Assembly (NCBI RefSeq): GCF_000718165.1 | Contig: NZ_JOEY01000009.1 | Span: 1 to 64,000 of the forward strand | DNA from: Streptomyces fulvoviolaceus | GTDB lineage: Bacteria > Actinomycetota > Actinomycetes > Streptomycetales > Streptomycetaceae | Direction of reading: 5' to 3' | Length of the DNA stretch: 64,000 nucleotides | The notes under the pieces: generated by a model | Database searches by the model: none | What the model was told of the DNA's origin: nothing | Seen by the model: the letters and a program-made list of their open reading frames with translations, nothing else | In this document: positions 7,747 through 17,820 of the stretch, in pieces | Layout of the letters: every line of letters starts with the position of its first letter | How positions within the stretch are numbered: the first letter of the stretch is position 1 | Translations under genes and position numbers: made by a program

Positions 7747-9600
7747 TCAGCCCAGCTTGGACACGTCCCGCACCGCGCCCTTGTCCGCGCTGGTCGCCAT
7801 CGCCGCGTACGCCCGCAGCGCCGCCGACACCTTCCGCTCGCGGTTCTTCGGGGCGTACACCCCGCCCAGAGCAGCCTCGCGACGGGCCAGCTCGGCCTCG
7901 TCGACCAGGAGCTCGATCGTGCGGTTCGGGATGTCGATGCGGATGCGGTCGCCGTCCTCGACCAGGGCGATCGTGCCGCCGGAGGCCGCCTCCGGGGACG
8001 CGTGGCCGATGGACAGTCCCGAGGTGCCGCCCGAGAAGCGGCCGTCGGTGATCAGGGCGCAGGTCTTGCCGAGGCCGCGGCCCTTGAGGAAGGACGTCGG
8101 GTAGAGCATCTCCTGCATACCGGGGCCGCCCTTGGGGCCCTCGTAGCGGATGACGACCACGTCGCCGTCCGTGACCTGCTTGTTGAGGATCTTCTCCACG
8201 GCTTCTTCCTGGGATTCGCAGACCACCGCCGGGCCCTCGAACGTCCAGATCGACTCGTCGACGCCGGCCGTCTTCACGACGCAGCCGTCGACCGCCAGGT
8301 TGCCCTTGAGGACCGCCAGGCCGCCGTCCTTCGAGTACGCGTGCTCGGCCGAGCGGATGCAGCCGCCCTCGGCGTCCTCGTCCAGCGCCTCCCAGCGCTC
8401 CGACTGGGAGAAGGCCTCGGCGGAACGGACGCAGCCCGGGGCCGCGTGCCACAGTTCCAGCGCCTCCGGCGACGGGGAGCCGGCGCGGACGTCCCACGTC
8501 TTCAGCCAGTCCGCGAGGGACGGGCTGTGGACGGAGTGGACGTCCTCGTTCAGCAGGCCCGCGCGGTGCAGTTCGCCCAGGAGGGCCGGGATGCCGCCTG
8601 CGCGGTGCACGTCCTCCATGTAGTACGTACGGTTCTTCGCGACGTTCGGGGCGACCTTGGCGAGGCAGGGCACCCGGCGCGAGACCGCGTTGATCTCGTC
8701 GAGGCCGAAGGGGACACCCGCCTCCTGCGCCGCCGCCAGCAGGTGCAGGATCGTGTTGGTCGAGCCGCCCATGGCGATGTCCAGAGCCATCGCGTTCTCG
8801 AAGGCGGCGATGGTGGCGATGTTGCGGGGCAGGACCGTCTCGTCGTCCTGCTCGTAGTAGCGGCGGGTGATGTCCATCACCGTGCGCCCCGCGTCCTCGT
8901 ACAGCGCCTTGCGGGCCGTGTGCGTGGCCAGGACCGAGCCGTTGCCCGGGAGGGAGAGGCCGATGGCCTCGGTCAGGCAGTTCATCGAGTTGGCCGTGAA
9001 CATGCCGGAACACGAGCCGCAGGTCGGACAGGCGTTCTCCTCGATACGGAGGATGTCCTCGTCCGAGATCTTGTCGTTCACGGCGTCGGAGATCGCGTCG
9101 ACCAGGTCGAGCGTACGGACCGTGCCGTCGACGAGAGTCGCGCGGCCGGACTCCATCGGGCCGCCGGAGACGAAGACCGTGGGGATGTTGAGGCGCAGGG
9201 CCGCGTTCAGCATGCCCGGGGTGATCTTGTCGCAGTTGGAGATGCAGATCAGGGCGTCGGCGCAGTGGGCCTCGACCATGTACTCGACCGAGTCCGCGAT
9301 CAGGTCGCGGGAGGGCAGGGAGTACAGCATGCCGCCGTGGCCCATCGCGATGCCGTCGTCCACCGCGATGGTGTTGAACTCGCGCGGGATGCCGCCGGCC
9401 TCGACGATCGCCTCGCTGACGATCCGGCCGACCGGCTGCAGGTGGGTGTGGCCCGGCACGAACTCCGTGAAGCTGTTGGCGACCGCGATGATCGGCTTGC
9501 GGCCGATGTCCGCACCGGGTACACCGGAGGCGCGCATTAGGGCGCGGGCGCCCGCCATGTTGCGGCCGTGGGTGACTGTGCGGGACCTCAGCTCGGGCAT
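7747..9600 (-). CDS. ilvD: Dihydroxy-acid dehydratase
   Basis: 617 residues, the usual length for IlvD. It dehydrates 2,3-dihydroxy-isovalerate and 2,3-dihydroxy-3-methylvalerate to the 2-keto acids in valine and isoleucine synthesis, and supplies precursors for leucine and pantothenate. Iron-sulfur cluster cysteines occur in [10 protein letters not shown] and [18 protein letters not shown]. The C-terminal part has the GPKGGPGM and TDGRFSGG signatures of the IlvD/EDD family. Start at 9600 with AGGAG nine bases upstream. It stands alone; the next gene upstream on the same strand is a TetR regulator 123 bases away. Confidence 0.97.
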   Translation of the reverse strand: MPELRSRTVTHGRNMAGARALMRASGVPGADIGRKPIIAVANSFTEFVPGHTHLQPVGRIVSEAIVEAGGIPREFNTIAVDDGIAMGHGGMLYSLPSRDLIADSVEYMVEAHCADALICISNCDKITPGMLNAALRLNIPTVFVSGGPMESGRATLVDGTVRTLDLVDAISDAVNDKISDEDILRIEENACPTCGSCSGMFTANSMNCLTEAIGLSLPGNGSVLATHTARKALYEDAGRTVMDITRRYYEQDDETVLPRNIATIAAFENAMALDIAMGGSTNTILHLLAAAQEAGVPFGLDEINAVSRRVPCLAKVAPNVAKNRTYYMEDVHRAGGIPALLGELHRAGLLNEDVHSVHSPSLADWLKTWDVRAGSPSPEALELWHAAPGCVRSAEAFSQSERWEALDEDAEGGCIRSAEHAYSKDGGLAVLKGNLAVDGCVVKTAGVDESIWTFEGPAVVCESQEEAVEKILNKQVTDGDVVVIRYEGPKGGPGMQEMLYPTSFLKGRGLGKTCALITDGRFSGGTSGLSIGHASPEAASGGTIALVEDGDRIRIDIPNRTIELLVDEAELARREAALGGVYAPKNRERKVSAALRAYAAMATSADKGAVRDVSKLG

Positions 9601-9723
9601 CGTCGCTCGCTCCTTCAGGGACTGCAGAGACTGCGATCAGAGACTTCTGACTGCTATCGAGCGTACGCCGGTCATCCAGGGGGCGGACACGGCGTCCGGA
9701 ATACGGGACGGATGTCTCAGGAA

Positions 9724-10329
9724 TCAGGGGTTCGTCAGATGCCCCTGCACCACCGGTGCCACCCGCGCGATGATCTGCTCCACGTCCGCCGAGGCCAGCG
9801 GCTCCACCTTGATCACGTACCGGAGCATGGCCGTCCCGACGAGCTGTGCGGCCGCCAGCTCGGCGCGCAGCTCGGCGTCCGGCAGGTCGACCTGAGCGGC
9901 GATACGGCGGAGCAGCTGGGAGGCGACGATGCGGCGGAAGACGGCGGCCGCGGTCTCGTTGTTCACGGCCGAGCGGACGATCGCGAGGAGGGGCGTACGG
10001 GTGGCCGGGTTCTCCCAGACGCCGAAGATGTAGCGCGTGAGGCGCTCGCCGACGCCCTCCAGGGGGCCTTCGGCGACCGCGTCCGGTGCGCCCAGCGCAG
10101 GAGCCGCGGCGACCTCGATCGCCGCCTCGAAGACCTGCTCCTTGGTGCCGAAGTAGTGGTGGACGAGGGCCGAGTCGACCCCGGCGGCCTTCGCGATGCC
10201 GCGTACCGACGTCTTCTCGTAGCCGCGCTCGGAGAACTCCTCGCGGGCCGCGGTCAGGATGAGGTCGCGGGTGTCGGCCGATTCCGTACGACGGGGCCGG
10301 CCCCGCTTCCGCGCGGTGACGTCGTTCAC
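9724..10329 (-). CDS. TetR/AcrR family transcriptional regulator
   Basis: 201 residues. The N-terminal helix-turn-helix domain reads TRDLILTAAREEFSERGYE and VRGIAKAAGVDSALVHHYF, with a short basic extension (ARKRGRPRR) that often contacts the minor groove. The C-terminal domain resembles the TetR_C group found in many Streptomyces regulators. It lies 34 bases downstream of the isomerase gene and is probably cotranscribed with it. The ligand and target operon are not evident. Confidence 0.88.
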   Translation of the reverse strand: MNDVTARKRGRPRRTESADTRDLILTAAREEFSERGYEKTSVRGIAKAAGVDSALVHHYFGTKEQVFEAAIEVAAAPALGAPDAVAEGPLEGVGERLTRYIFGVWENPATRTPLLAIVRSAVNNETAAAVFRRIVASQLLRRIAAQVDLPDAELRAELAAAQLVGTAMLRYVIKVEPLASADVEQIIARVAPVVQGHLTNP

Positions 10330-10363
10330 CGCCGAGCGCCTTTCCCTCGAACCCCTCGGATGC

Positions 10364-11188
10364 TCATCGCCGGGGCACCTTCACCGCCGAGGCCAGGTGC
10401 AGCCGCGTGAACGCCAGGGCCTCGGCGAGGTCGGCCTCACGTTCGGCGCTGGACATCGCCCGCCGGGTGTTGACCTCGATGACGACATGGCCGTCGAAGC
10501 CGGTCAGGGCGAGGCGTTCCAGCAGCTCGGCGCAGGGCTGGGTGCCGCGGCCGGGGACGAGGTGCTCGTCCTTGGCCGATCCGCGGCCGTCCGCCAGGTG
10601 GACGTGGCCGAGGCGGTCACCCATCCGGTCGACCATCTGCATCGCGTCGGAGCGGGCCGTCGCGCTGTGACTGAGGTCGATCGTGAAGTGGCGGTAGTCC
10701 TCCTTCGTCACGTCCCAGTCGGGGGCGTACGCGAGCATCTCGCGGTCGCGGTAGCGCCAGGGGTACATGTTCTCGACGGCGAACCGTACGTCCGTCTCGT
10801 TCGCCATGCGCCATATCCCGGTGACGAAGTCACGGGCGTACTGGCGCTGCCAGCGGAACGGGGGGTGGACGACGACCGTGGTCGCCCCCAGCTTCTCGGC
10901 GGCCGCCTGGGCACGCTGGAGCTTGACCCAGGGGTCCGTCGACCACACGCGCTGGGTGATGAGCAGGCAGGGGGCGTGCACGGCGAGGATCGGGACCTGG
11001 TGGTAGTCGCTGAGCCTGCGCAGGGCTTCGATGTCCTGGCTCACCGGGTCGGTCCACACCATGACCTCTACGCCGTCGTATCCGAGGCGTGCGGCGATCT
11101 CGAAGGCCGTCGCGGTGGACTCCGGGTAGACGGAGGCCGTCGAGAGGGCGACCTTCGCATCCGGGATCCGTACGACTGGTTCTGCCAC
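10364..11188 (-). CDS. Sugar phosphate isomerase/epimerase family TIM-barrel protein
   Basis: 274 residues of the AP-endonuclease-2/xylose-isomerase-like superfamily. Visible barrel motifs are [58 protein letters not shown] and GHVVIEVN. The His, Glu and Asp residues in these motifs form the divalent-metal site in the family. Members act on sugars, inositols or hydroxypyruvate; which one cannot be decided here. It heads a probable two-gene unit with the TetR gene. Confidence 0.85.
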   Translation of the reverse strand: MAEPVVRIPDAKVALSTASVYPESTATAFEIAARLGYDGVEVMVWTDPVSQDIEALRRLSDYHQVPILAVHAPCLLITQRVWSTDPWVKLQRAQAAAEKLGATTVVVHPPFRWQRQYARDFVTGIWRMANETDVRFAVENMYPWRYRDREMLAYAPDWDVTKEDYRHFTIDLSHSATARSDAMQMVDRMGDRLGHVHLADGRGSAKDEHLVPGRGTQPCAELLERLALTGFDGHVVIEVNTRRAMSSAEREADLAEALAFTRLHLASAVKVPRR

Positions 11189-11267
11189 GGGGGTCAGCCT
11201 AAGGGTTGCGGTTGGTCTGGTGCGGGGTGCCTATTCGCCGTTGTGGTGTTCGCCATAGGCGGGCGCG

Positions 11268-11334
11268 GGTGCACCGTGACTTGTCGCGCTCACGCGGCGG
11301 AGCCGCACATGTCACAGCCCCGCGCCCCTTACGT
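11268..11334. repeat. Dispersed repeat, GGGGCGCGGGGCTGTG family, reverse copy
   Basis: Read on the minus strand this is GGGGCGCGGGGCTGTGACAT followed by GTGCGGCTCCGCCGCGTGAG and CGCGACAAG. About 45 bases match the + strand copy at 17727-17773 with only a few differences. The inner GCGGCTCCGCCGC is a hairpin. The 148-base gap around it (11189-11336) holds no gene. Confidence 0.75.
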
Positions 11335-11336
11335 CT

Positions 11337-12269
11337 CTACACCGACCCCATGTGGTCAAGTCGCCGCAGAATTACGCCCTCCCTGAGCGCCCAAGGACAG
11401 ATCTCGACGGTCTCCACGCCGAACAGGTCCATCGCGCCCTCGGCCACCAAGGCGCCCGCGAGCAGCTGGTTCGCCCTGCCCTCCGAGACGCCCGGCAGCT
11501 CTGCCCGCTGGTCCGTCGTCATCCCCGCCAGCCTCGGGACCCACGCCTCCAGGGACTCGCGCTTCAGCTCACGCTGGACGTACAGGCCCTCGGTGGAGCG
11601 GGCCGCGCCTGCCAGGCGGGCGAGCTGCTTGAAGGTCTTGGAGGTGGCGACCACGTGGTCGGGGGCGCCGAAGCGGGTGAACTCGCCCACGGTGCGGGCG
11701 ATCTGGGCGCGGACATGCCGTCGTAGGGTCCGGATGGCCTCCGGGTCCGGGGGGTCGCCCGGCAGCCAGCCCGCGGTGAGGCGGCCCGCGCCGAGCGGGA
11801 GGGAGGCCGCGGCGTCGGGCTCCTCGTCGATGCCGTAGGCGATCTCCAGGGAGCCGCCGCCGATGTCGAGGACGAGGAGCTTGCCCGCGGACCAGCCGAA
11901 CCAGCGGCGGGCGGCGAGGAAGGTGAGGCGGGCCTCCTCGGCGCCGGTGAGGACCTGGAGCTCGACGCCGGTCTCGGCCTGCACGCGCGCGAGGACGTCG
12001 TCGGCGTTGCTGGCCTCGCGCACGGCGGAGGTGGCGAAGGGGAGCAGGTCCTCGACGCCCTTGTCCTCGGCGGCCTGGAGGGCCTCCTGGACGACACCGA
12101 TCAGTTTTTCGACCCCTTCGGGGCCGATGGCCCCGGCCTCGTCGAGGAGTTGGGCAAGACGCAGTTCCGCCTTGTGCGAGTGCGCGGGCAGGGGGCGCGC
12201 GCCCGGGTGCGCATCCACCACCAGCAGATGCACCGTGTTCGATCCCACGTCGAGGACACCGAGTCTCAT
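11337..12269 (-). CDS. ppx: Exopolyphosphatase / Ppx-GppA family phosphatase
   Basis: 310 residues of the ASKHA fold. The phosphate-1 loop is [16 protein letters not shown] at the N-terminus and the second phosphate loop is [15 protein letters not shown] near residue 130. The family hydrolyses inorganic polyphosphate and/or the 5' phosphate of pppGpp, linking phosphate reserves to the stringent response. I start at the ATG at 12269, which places the ASKHA motif right at the N-terminus as in relatives; the frame is open further upstream without similarity. The ribosome site is weak. Confidence 0.9.
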   Translation of the reverse strand: MRLGVLDVGSNTVHLLVVDAHPGARPLPAHSHKAELRLAQLLDEAGAIGPEGVEKLIGVVQEALQAAEDKGVEDLLPFATSAVREASNADDVLARVQAETGVELQVLTGAEEARLTFLAARRWFGWSAGKLLVLDIGGGSLEIAYGIDEEPDAAASLPLGAGRLTAGWLPGDPPDPEAIRTLRRHVRAQIARTVGEFTRFGAPDHVVATSKTFKQLARLAGAARSTEGLYVQRELKRESLEAWVPRLAGMTTDQRAELPGVSEGRANQLLAGALVAEGAMDLFGVETVEICPWALREGVILRRLDHMGSV

Positions 12270-12340
12270 GTACGGAACGCTACTGCCAGCTGAACCGACG
12301 GCCGTCTCCGGAGGGGGCTGAGGAGACTTACCCTTGACCC

Positions 12341-13189
12341 GTGCCAAAGACGAAAAAGGCGAAGGCCGACAAATCTGCCGCCGGTTCTTCGCCGGTGAAG
12401 CCACCGAAGCAGTCGAAGAAGGCGAAGCAGGCCCTGGCAGCGGACGAGAAGGGGCTCGACTTCGCACGCGCGTGGGTGGAGTTCCCGGATCCTGCGGACG
12501 ACGAGCAGGTCTTCCGGTGCGATCTGACATGGCTGACCTCTCGGTGGAACTGCATCTTCGGCAGCGGCTGCCAGGGCATCCAGGCGGGCCGCGCGGACGA
12601 CGGGTGCTGCACGCTGGGCGCCCACTTCTCCGACGAGGACGACGAGAAGCGGGTCGCCGGGCACGTGGCGCGGCTCACACCGGACATCTGGCAGCACCAC
12701 GACGAGGGCGTGCGCGGCGGCTGGACCTCGGAGGACGAGGACGGCGACCGGCAGACCCGCCCGTTCCAGGGCTCGTGCATCTTCCAGAACCGGCCCGGGT
12801 TCGCGGGCGGCGCGGGCTGCTCGCTGCACATCCTCGCCGTGAAGGAGGGCCGCGAGCCCCTGGAGACCAAGCCGGACGTCTGCTGGCAGCTTCCGGTGCG
12901 GCGGACCTACGACTGGATCGACCGGCCCGACGACACGCGCGTGCTCCAGGTGTCGATCGGTGAGTACGACCGCCGGGGCTGGGGCCCGGGCGGCCACGAC
13001 CTGCACTGGTGGTGCACGTCGGCGACCTCGGCGCACGGCGCCGGCGATCCGGTGTACGTGTCCTACCGGCCCGAGCTGGTCGAGCTGATGGGCAAGGCCG
13101 GCTATGACCGCCTGGTCGAGCTGTGCGAGGAGCGGCTGGCCTCGCAGCTGCCGTTGCTGGCACCGCATCCGGCGGATCCCGTCGGCTAG
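12341..13189 (+). CDS. Conserved cysteine-rich protein of unknown function
   Basis: 282 residues from a GTG start. A very basic, Lys/Ser/Pro-rich N-terminal tail (about 40 residues) precedes a globular domain. Cysteines and histidines are spaced like a metal or iron-sulfur site: [56 protein letters not shown]. The pattern resembles DUF3109-type cluster-binding proteins, but I hold this as a suggestion. AGGAG lies 15 bases before the GTG, which is distant. It converges with the large sigma-like gene, leaving four bases between the two stops. Confidence 0.8.
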   Translation: MPKTKKAKADKSAAGSSPVKPPKQSKKAKQALAADEKGLDFARAWVEFPDPADDEQVFRCDLTWLTSRWNCIFGSGCQGIQAGRADDGCCTLGAHFSDEDDEKRVAGHVARLTPDIWQHHDEGVRGGWTSEDEDGDRQTRPFQGSCIFQNRPGFAGGAGCSLHILAVKEGREPLETKPDVCWQLPVRRTYDWIDRPDDTRVLQVSIGEYDRRGWGPGGHDLHWWCTSATSAHGAGDPVYVSYRPELVELMGKAGYDRLVELCEERLASQLPLLAPHPADPVG

Positions 13190-13193
13190 CGCT

Positions 13194-14915
13194 TCACGAG
13201 GTGGAGGGGCTCGGGTCGCCGCTGTCACCGGGCGGTGGCGTCGAGCTCTCCGGCGCGGACGGGGACGGGTCGGTGGGGGTGGAATCCGTGGGCTCGGGGT
13301 CCGGCGAGGACGGGGGCGGTTCCTCGCTGGGCGGCGGGTCCGTGGGCTCCGTAGGAGGCGGAGTCGTCGGGTCCGGGTCGGACGACGAGGGCGGCGGGTC
13401 GCTCGGTGCCGTGGGGCCGGGGTCGGACGGTGTGGGCGCGGGGCCGTAGCCCTCGATGGAGATGACGGCGCCGGCCGGTGAGATCGCCACGCGCGCGGTC
13501 CAGTACCCGGCGGGCTCGCGCAGATGGTCGACGTACACCTTGATCGTCAACGATTCGCCGGGCTCGAGCGTTCCCGACGACTGGCTCAGGTAGAGCCAGG
13601 AGGCCGACGTGGTGGCGGACCAGCGGACCGGTGCGTCGCCGGTCGCGGTGAGGGTGACGAGCGTGGTGTCGCCGCTGTTGTCGGCGGCCACCTCCAGGTT
13701 TCCGGCGCCCTTCTTGCCGACGCCGGAAACGCTGATGACCTCGACGGAGACGTCGGGCTTGCCGTCCTTGGTGAAGCGGTTGGCGGCCTTGGCGCTGGCA
13801 TTGCCGGCGTTCTCGTAGCCGGTGCCCGCGGCCTCGCCGTCGAGGCTGTCGGGGCCGTGCGCCTCGCTCGCGCTGGCGGTGCCGCCGCCCGGGCCCTCGC
13901 CGGTCGGTGCGCCCCGGTAGGCGGCCCACAGGGCGAGCACGGGAGCGGCGACGACGGTGGCGACTACGGTCGTGGTGACGGCACGCGCGCGTAGGCGGTC
14001 GCGGCGGGCGGCACGGTCCTTGGGGTCCATCGGGAAGCCGCGCCGGTCGAAGCGCGGGGCCGCGGCACGCGCGCGGGGGAGGTGCGCCATGGCGACGTGC
14101 AGAGCCGCGCGAGGGGCTTCCAGGACGGGCAGCTCGGCAGGGGTGATCATCGCGCCGGGCCAGCGGCCGGGGATCGCGCGCTCGGCGCTGCGGCGGCAGC
14201 GCGGGCAGTCGTCGACGTGCCGGACGAGTTCCTTGCGCACGGCCGCGCTGAGCACCAGCTGGTTGTCGCCGGTGAGGCGGGCCACGCCCGGGCAGCCGCC
14301 GGTCTCGACGACGGCGAGGGCCGCGCGGGTGCGCTCGACCTCGCAGGCGGCGGAGGCGAGCAGTTCGCGGGCGGTGGCGAGGTCCATGCCGAGGGCGGCG
14401 GCGACCTCGTGGGCGGCGAGGTGGTGGCGTACCGCGAGTTCGAGCGCCTCGCGCTGCTCGGGGGTGGTGCCGGCGGCCTCCGGCCAGGCGAGCTGGGCGA
14501 GTTCGCGCCGACGCTGCTCCCGGACCTCGTCGGACACCGGCGGATTCGCGGACCGTCGCTTTTCGGTGCTGTGCCGCCCTGCGGCGTGCGTGGCCTGACG
14601 TTTCTGCTTGGCCTCGGCCAGCTTGCGCAGACAGGCCCAGCGGGCCAGCGCGTACAGCCAGGCCCGACGGTCCCCGGCGGCCTCGGGGCCGTGGCGCTTC
14701 TCGGCGAGCGCGAGGACGTCGCCGAGGGCGGCGGTGGCCGCGTCGTGGTCGCACAGCACGGACAGGCAGTAGGTGAACAGGCCGTCCAGATACGGCTCGT
14801 AGCGCGCGGGCGTCCGCTGCGCCAGCGTGCGCGCCGCAGCGCGGTCGCGCGCCTCCCGGTGCGACCGGTGTGCGCCGGTGGTGCGGGTCGAGGTCTCCGG
14901 ACTGCTGCTCATCAC
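13194..14915 (-). CDS. Sigma-like / zinc-finger / membrane / BACON-like fusion protein
   Basis: 573 residues with an unusual order. About 30-215 resembles ECF sigma regions 2 and 4 (LDGLFTYCLSVLCDHDAA, WLYALARWACLRKL, EVAAALGMDLATARELLASA). An anti-sigma-type zinc motif HVDDCPRC follows near 233. A single transmembrane helix lies near 310-332. Outside the membrane sits a roughly 90-residue beta domain with BACON features (SASWLYLSQSSGTLEPGES), then an 80-residue Pro/Ser/Thr/Asp tail that is probably wall-spanning. One polypeptide thus links a DNA-binding-like module to an extracellular domain. A GTG at 14915 fits a leaderless start; an ATG follows at once. Whether the sigma part still binds RNA polymerase is unknown. 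Confidence 0.85.
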   Translation of the reverse strand: MMSSSPETSTRTTGAHRSHREARDRAAARTLAQRTPARYEPYLDGLFTYCLSVLCDHDAATAALGDVLALAEKRHGPEAAGDRRAWLYALARWACLRKLAEAKQKRQATHAAGRHSTEKRRSANPPVSDEVREQRRRELAQLAWPEAAGTTPEQREALELAVRHHLAAHEVAAALGMDLATARELLASAACEVERTRAALAVVETGGCPGVARLTGDNQLVLSAAVRKELVRHVDDCPRCRRSAERAIPGRWPGAMITPAELPVLEAPRAALHVAMAHLPRARAAAPRFDRRGFPMDPKDRAARRDRLRARAVTTTVVATVVAAPVLALWAAYRGAPTGEGPGGGTASASEAHGPDSLDGEAAGTGYENAGNASAKAANRFTKDGKPDVSVEVISVSGVGKKGAGNLEVAADNSGDTTLVTLTATGDAPVRWSATTSASWLYLSQSSGTLEPGESLTIKVYVDHLREPAGYWTARVAISPAGAVISIEGYGPAPTPSDPGPTAPSDPPPSSSDPDPTTPPPTEPTDPPPSEEPPPSSPDPEPTDSTPTDPSPSAPESSTPPPGDSGDPSPSTS

Positions 14916-14921
14916 CCGTGG

Positions 14922-14927
14922 ACCGTA
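14922..14927 (-). promoter_or_regulatory. -10 box implying leaderless mRNA for the sigma-like fusion gene
   Basis: TACGGT on the minus strand ends six bases before the GTG at 14915, the spacing seen for leaderless genes of actinomycetes. No Shine-Dalgarno sequence precedes the GTG. The -35 region is not clear. Confidence 0.45.
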
Positions 14928-15073
14928 GGGGGCCGGACTTGGCCCCTTCCTGCACCTTGAGCACTTTTAATCCATACGGGTGAAACGATCCCTCAATAGG
15001 GGACAGGAACCCTTGATTCCGTGGCTTGTTCATGACGGGGCGTGGCCGATTCCCGCACCGGGCGGCGCCCGCG

Positions 15074-15096
15074 TTGTCAGTGGCGGCGGTTACGGT
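15074..15096 (+). promoter_or_regulatory. RecA-NDp (PafBC-type) DNA-damage promoter of radA
   Basis: TTGTCAGTG (15074-15082), exactly eight bases, then TACGGT (15091-15096) is a full match to the actinobacterial RecA-NDp motif TTGTCRGTG-N8-TANNNT. That promoter class is activated by PafBC on DNA damage. The -10 box ends six bases before the radA ATG at 15103, so the transcript would be leaderless. Confidence 0.85.
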
Positions 15097-15102
15097 TCGT
15101 GC

Positions 15103-16512
15103 ATGGCTGCCCGTACGAAGTCCGCCAAGGAGCGTCCGTCCTACCGCTGCACCGAGTGCGGCTGGCAGACGGCCAAGTGGCTCGGTCGCTGCCCCGAGTG
15201 CCAGGCCTGGGGGACGATCGAGGAGTACGGCGCGCCCGCCGTCCGTACGACGGCACCCGGACGTGTCACCACCTCCGCCGTGCCCATCGGCCAGGTCGAC
15301 GGCCGTCAGGCCACCGCCCGCTCCACCGGCGTGCCCGAGCTGGACCGGGTGCTCGGCGGCGGTCTGGTGCCCGGCGCCGTGGTCCTCCTCGCGGGCGAGC
15401 CCGGGGTCGGCAAGTCCACGCTCCTGCTGGACGTGGCGGCGAAGGCGGCGAGCGACGAACACCGCACCCTGTATGTGACCGGCGAGGAGTCGGCGAGCCA
15501 GGTCCGGCTGCGCGCCGACCGCATCAAGGCCATCGACGACCACCTGTATCTCGCCGCCGAGACCGATCTGTCCGCCGTACTCGGACATCTGGACGCGGTG
15601 AAGCCGTCCCTGCTGATCCTCGACTCGGTGCAGACGGTGGCCTCCCCCGAGATCGACGGCGCGCCCGGCGGCATGGCCCAGGTGCGGGAGGTCACGGGCG
15701 CGCTGATCCGGGTCTCCAAGGAGCGCGGGATGTCCACCCTCCTTGTGGGCCACGTCACCAAGGACGGCGCGATCGCGGGCCCACGCCTGCTGGAGCACCT
15801 CGTGGACGTCGTCCTGAGCTTCGAGGGCGACCGGCACGCGCGCCTCAGGCTCGTGCGGGGCGTCAAGAACCGCTACGGCACGACGGACGAGGTCGGCTGC
15901 TTCGAACTGCACGACGAGGGCATCACGGGCCTCACCGACCCGAGCGGACTTTTCCTGACACGTCGTGACGAACCGGTCCCCGGGACCTGTCTGACGGTCA
16001 CCCTGGAGGGCCGCCGCCCACTGGTCGCCGAGGTCCAGGCGCTCACCGTCGACTCCCAGATCCCCTCCCCGCGGCGTACGACATCCGGTCTGGAGACCTC
16101 CCGTGTCTCGATGATGCTCGCCGTTCTGGAGCAGCGCGGCCGGATCAGCGCCCTGGGAAAGCGGGACATCTACTCCGCGACAGTGGGCGGTGTGAAGCTT
16201 TCGGAGCCGGCCGCGGACCTCTCCATCGCCCTCGCGCTGGCATCCGCGGCCAGCGACACTCCCCTCCCCAAGAACCTCGTCGCGATCGGCGAAGTGGGCC
16301 TCGCGGGCGAGGTCAGACGGGTCACGGGCGTCCAGCGGCGGCTCGCCGAAGCACACCGTCTGGGCTTCACCCACGCCCTCGTGCCGAGCGACCCCGGAAA
16401 GATTCCAGCCGGTATGAAGGTCCTGGAAGTCGCCGACATAGGGGACGCCCTGAGGGTCCTTCCGCGCTCGCGTCGTCGAGAGGCCCCACGGGACGAGGAG
16501 CAGCGCCGGTAG
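15103..16512 (+). CDS. radA: DNA repair protein RadA
   Basis: 469 residues. RadA is a RecA-related ATPase that promotes branch migration and processing of recombination intermediates. In order: zinc finger C-x2-C-x11-C-x2-C (residues about 15-32, CTEC and CPEC), Walker [10 protein letters not shown] near 98, the RadA-specific motif KNRYG near 256 (KNRFG in many bacteria), and a C-terminal Lon-protease-like domain with [15 protein letters not shown]. The ATG at 15103 is set by the zinc-finger position and by the promoter six bases upstream. disA follows 80 bases downstream, as in many actinomycetes and Bacillus. Confidence 0.97.
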   Translation: MAARTKSAKERPSYRCTECGWQTAKWLGRCPECQAWGTIEEYGAPAVRTTAPGRVTTSAVPIGQVDGRQATARSTGVPELDRVLGGGLVPGAVVLLAGEPGVGKSTLLLDVAAKAASDEHRTLYVTGEESASQVRLRADRIKAIDDHLYLAAETDLSAVLGHLDAVKPSLLILDSVQTVASPEIDGAPGGMAQVREVTGALIRVSKERGMSTLLVGHVTKDGAIAGPRLLEHLVDVVLSFEGDRHARLRLVRGVKNRYGTTDEVGCFELHDEGITGLTDPSGLFLTRRDEPVPGTCLTVTLEGRRPLVAEVQALTVDSQIPSPRRTTSGLETSRVSMMLAVLEQRGRISALGKRDIYSATVGGVKLSEPAADLSIALALASAASDTPLPKNLVAIGEVGLAGEVRRVTGVQRRLAEAHRLGFTHALVPSDPGKIPAGMKVLEVADIGDALRVLPRSRRREAPRDEEQRR

Positions 16513-16529
16513 ACTTTGCCCTGGTCTCG

Positions 16530-16560
16530 CCCGTCCGTACGAACAACGTGTGCGGACGGG
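16530..16560. repeat. Inverted repeat between radA and disA
   Basis: CCCGTCCG (16530-16537) and CGGACGGG (16553-16560) are perfect 8-bp arms around a 15-nt loop. It lies in the radA-disA gap and could be an attenuator or partial terminator uncoupling disA from damage-induced radA. There is no T-tract. Confidence 0.5.
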
Positions 16561-16592
16561 AGCGACTCAGAACCTGCGACCGGAGGAGTGCA

Positions 16593-17717
16593 GTGGCAGC
16601 CAACGACCGGGCAGCAGCTCCCGGAAAGTCCGGTGGGAGCTCCGGTGCCGATGGCCTGATGCGCGCCTCACTGAGCGCCGTGGCACCCGGCACGGCCCTG
16701 CGCGACGGCCTCGAACGGATTCTCCGCGGCAACACGGGCGGGCTCATCGTGCTCGGCTCCGACAAGACCGTCGAGACGATGTGCACGGGCGGTTTCGTCC
16801 TGGATGTCGAGTTCACGGCGACGCGCCTGCGTGAGCTGTGCAAGCTCGACGGCGGCATCGTGGTCTCCTCGGACCTGTCGAAGATCCTGCGGGCCGGCGT
16901 CCAGCTGGTCCCGGACCCGATGATCCCGACGGAGGAGACCGGCACCCGGCACCGTACGGCGGACCGGGTGAGCAAGCAGGTCGGCTTCCCCGTCGTCTCC
17001 GTCTCCCAGTCCATGCGGCTGATCGCGCTGTACGTCGACGGCCAGCGCCGCGTCCTGGAGGACTCGGCGGCGATCCTGTCCCGGGCCAACCAGGCGCTGG
17101 CGACCCTGGAGCGGTACAAGCTCCGGCTGGACGAGGTCGCGGGCACGCTGTCGGCACTGGAGATCGAGGACCTGGTGACGGTCCGGGACGTCTCGGCGGT
17201 CGCCCAGCGACTGGAGATGGTCCGCAGCATCGCCACGGAGATCGCCGAGTACGTGGTCGAGCTCGGCACGGACGGCCGCCTTCTGGCCCTGCAGCTGGAC
17301 GAGTTGATCGCCGGCGTGGAGCCCGAGCGCGAGCTCGTCGTACGGGACTACGTCCCCGAGCCCACCGCGAAACGCTCCCGCACGGTCGAGGAGGCCCTCT
17401 CCGAGCTGGACGCGCTCACCCACGCCGAGCTCCTCGAACTGCCCACGGTGGCAAGGGCGTTGGGCTACACCGGCTCCCCCGAGGCGCTCGACTCCGCGGT
17501 GTCCCCGCGGGGCTTCCGACTGCTGGCGAAGGTGCCACGGCTGCCCGGCGCGATCATCGACCGCCTCGTGGAGCACTTCGGCGGCCTGCAGAAACTCCTC
17601 GCCGCGAGTGTGGACGACCTGCAGACGGTTGACGGAGTGGGCGAGGCAAGGGCACGGAGCGTACGGGAGGGCCTGTCGAGGCTGGCGGAGAGCTCAATTC
17701 TGGAACGCTACGTCTAG
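16593..17717 (+). CDS. disA: DNA integrity scanning protein DisA, diadenylate cyclase
   Basis: 374 residues. DisA makes c-di-AMP from two ATP and slows synthesis at branched DNA. The N-terminal DAC domain shows the nucleotide site as LDGGIVVSS (DGA in most homologues) and TRHRTA near residue 115. A helical linker follows, and the C-terminal helix-hairpin-helix DNA-binding domain contains [14 protein letters not shown] and [16 protein letters not shown]. The GTG at 16593 has GGAGG six bases upstream. Sitting next to radA agrees with the reported interplay of DisA and RadA in other bacteria. Confidence 0.96.
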   Translation: MAANDRAAAPGKSGGSSGADGLMRASLSAVAPGTALRDGLERILRGNTGGLIVLGSDKTVETMCTGGFVLDVEFTATRLRELCKLDGGIVVSSDLSKILRAGVQLVPDPMIPTEETGTRHRTADRVSKQVGFPVVSVSQSMRLIALYVDGQRRVLEDSAAILSRANQALATLERYKLRLDEVAGTLSALEIEDLVTVRDVSAVAQRLEMVRSIATEIAEYVVELGTDGRLLALQLDELIAGVEPERELVVRDYVPEPTAKRSRTVEEALSELDALTHAELLELPTVARALGYTGSPEALDSAVSPRGFRLLAKVPRLPGAIIDRLVEHFGGLQKLLAASVDDLQTVDGVGEARARSVREGLSRLAESSILERYV

Positions 17718-17718
17718 C

Positions 17719-17790
17719 GCCCCTTCAGGGGCGCGGGGCTGTGTCATTGGCGGCTCCGCCGCGTGGGCGCGACCAGCCCCCATGGCGCCA
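17719..17790. repeat. Dispersed repeat, GGGGCGCGGGGCTGTG family, forward copy
   Basis: AGGGGCGCGGGGCTGTGTCA followed by TTGGCGGCTCCGCCGCGTGG and GCGCGACCAG matches the reverse copy at 11268-11334. It begins directly after the disA stop codon. The self-complementary GCGCCCCTTCAGGGGCGC (17719-17736) can form a hairpin and may terminate disA transcription. Confidence 0.75.
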
Positions 17791-17820
17791 CAGCCAACCA
17801 ACGACCGATAGCGGCACTTC

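Noticed and set aside
13225..16374. A 1049-codon frame on the minus strand across the sigma-like gene and radA
   Set aside because: Low-complexity product antisense to radA and out of frame with the sigma-like gene; typical of high-GC DNA.
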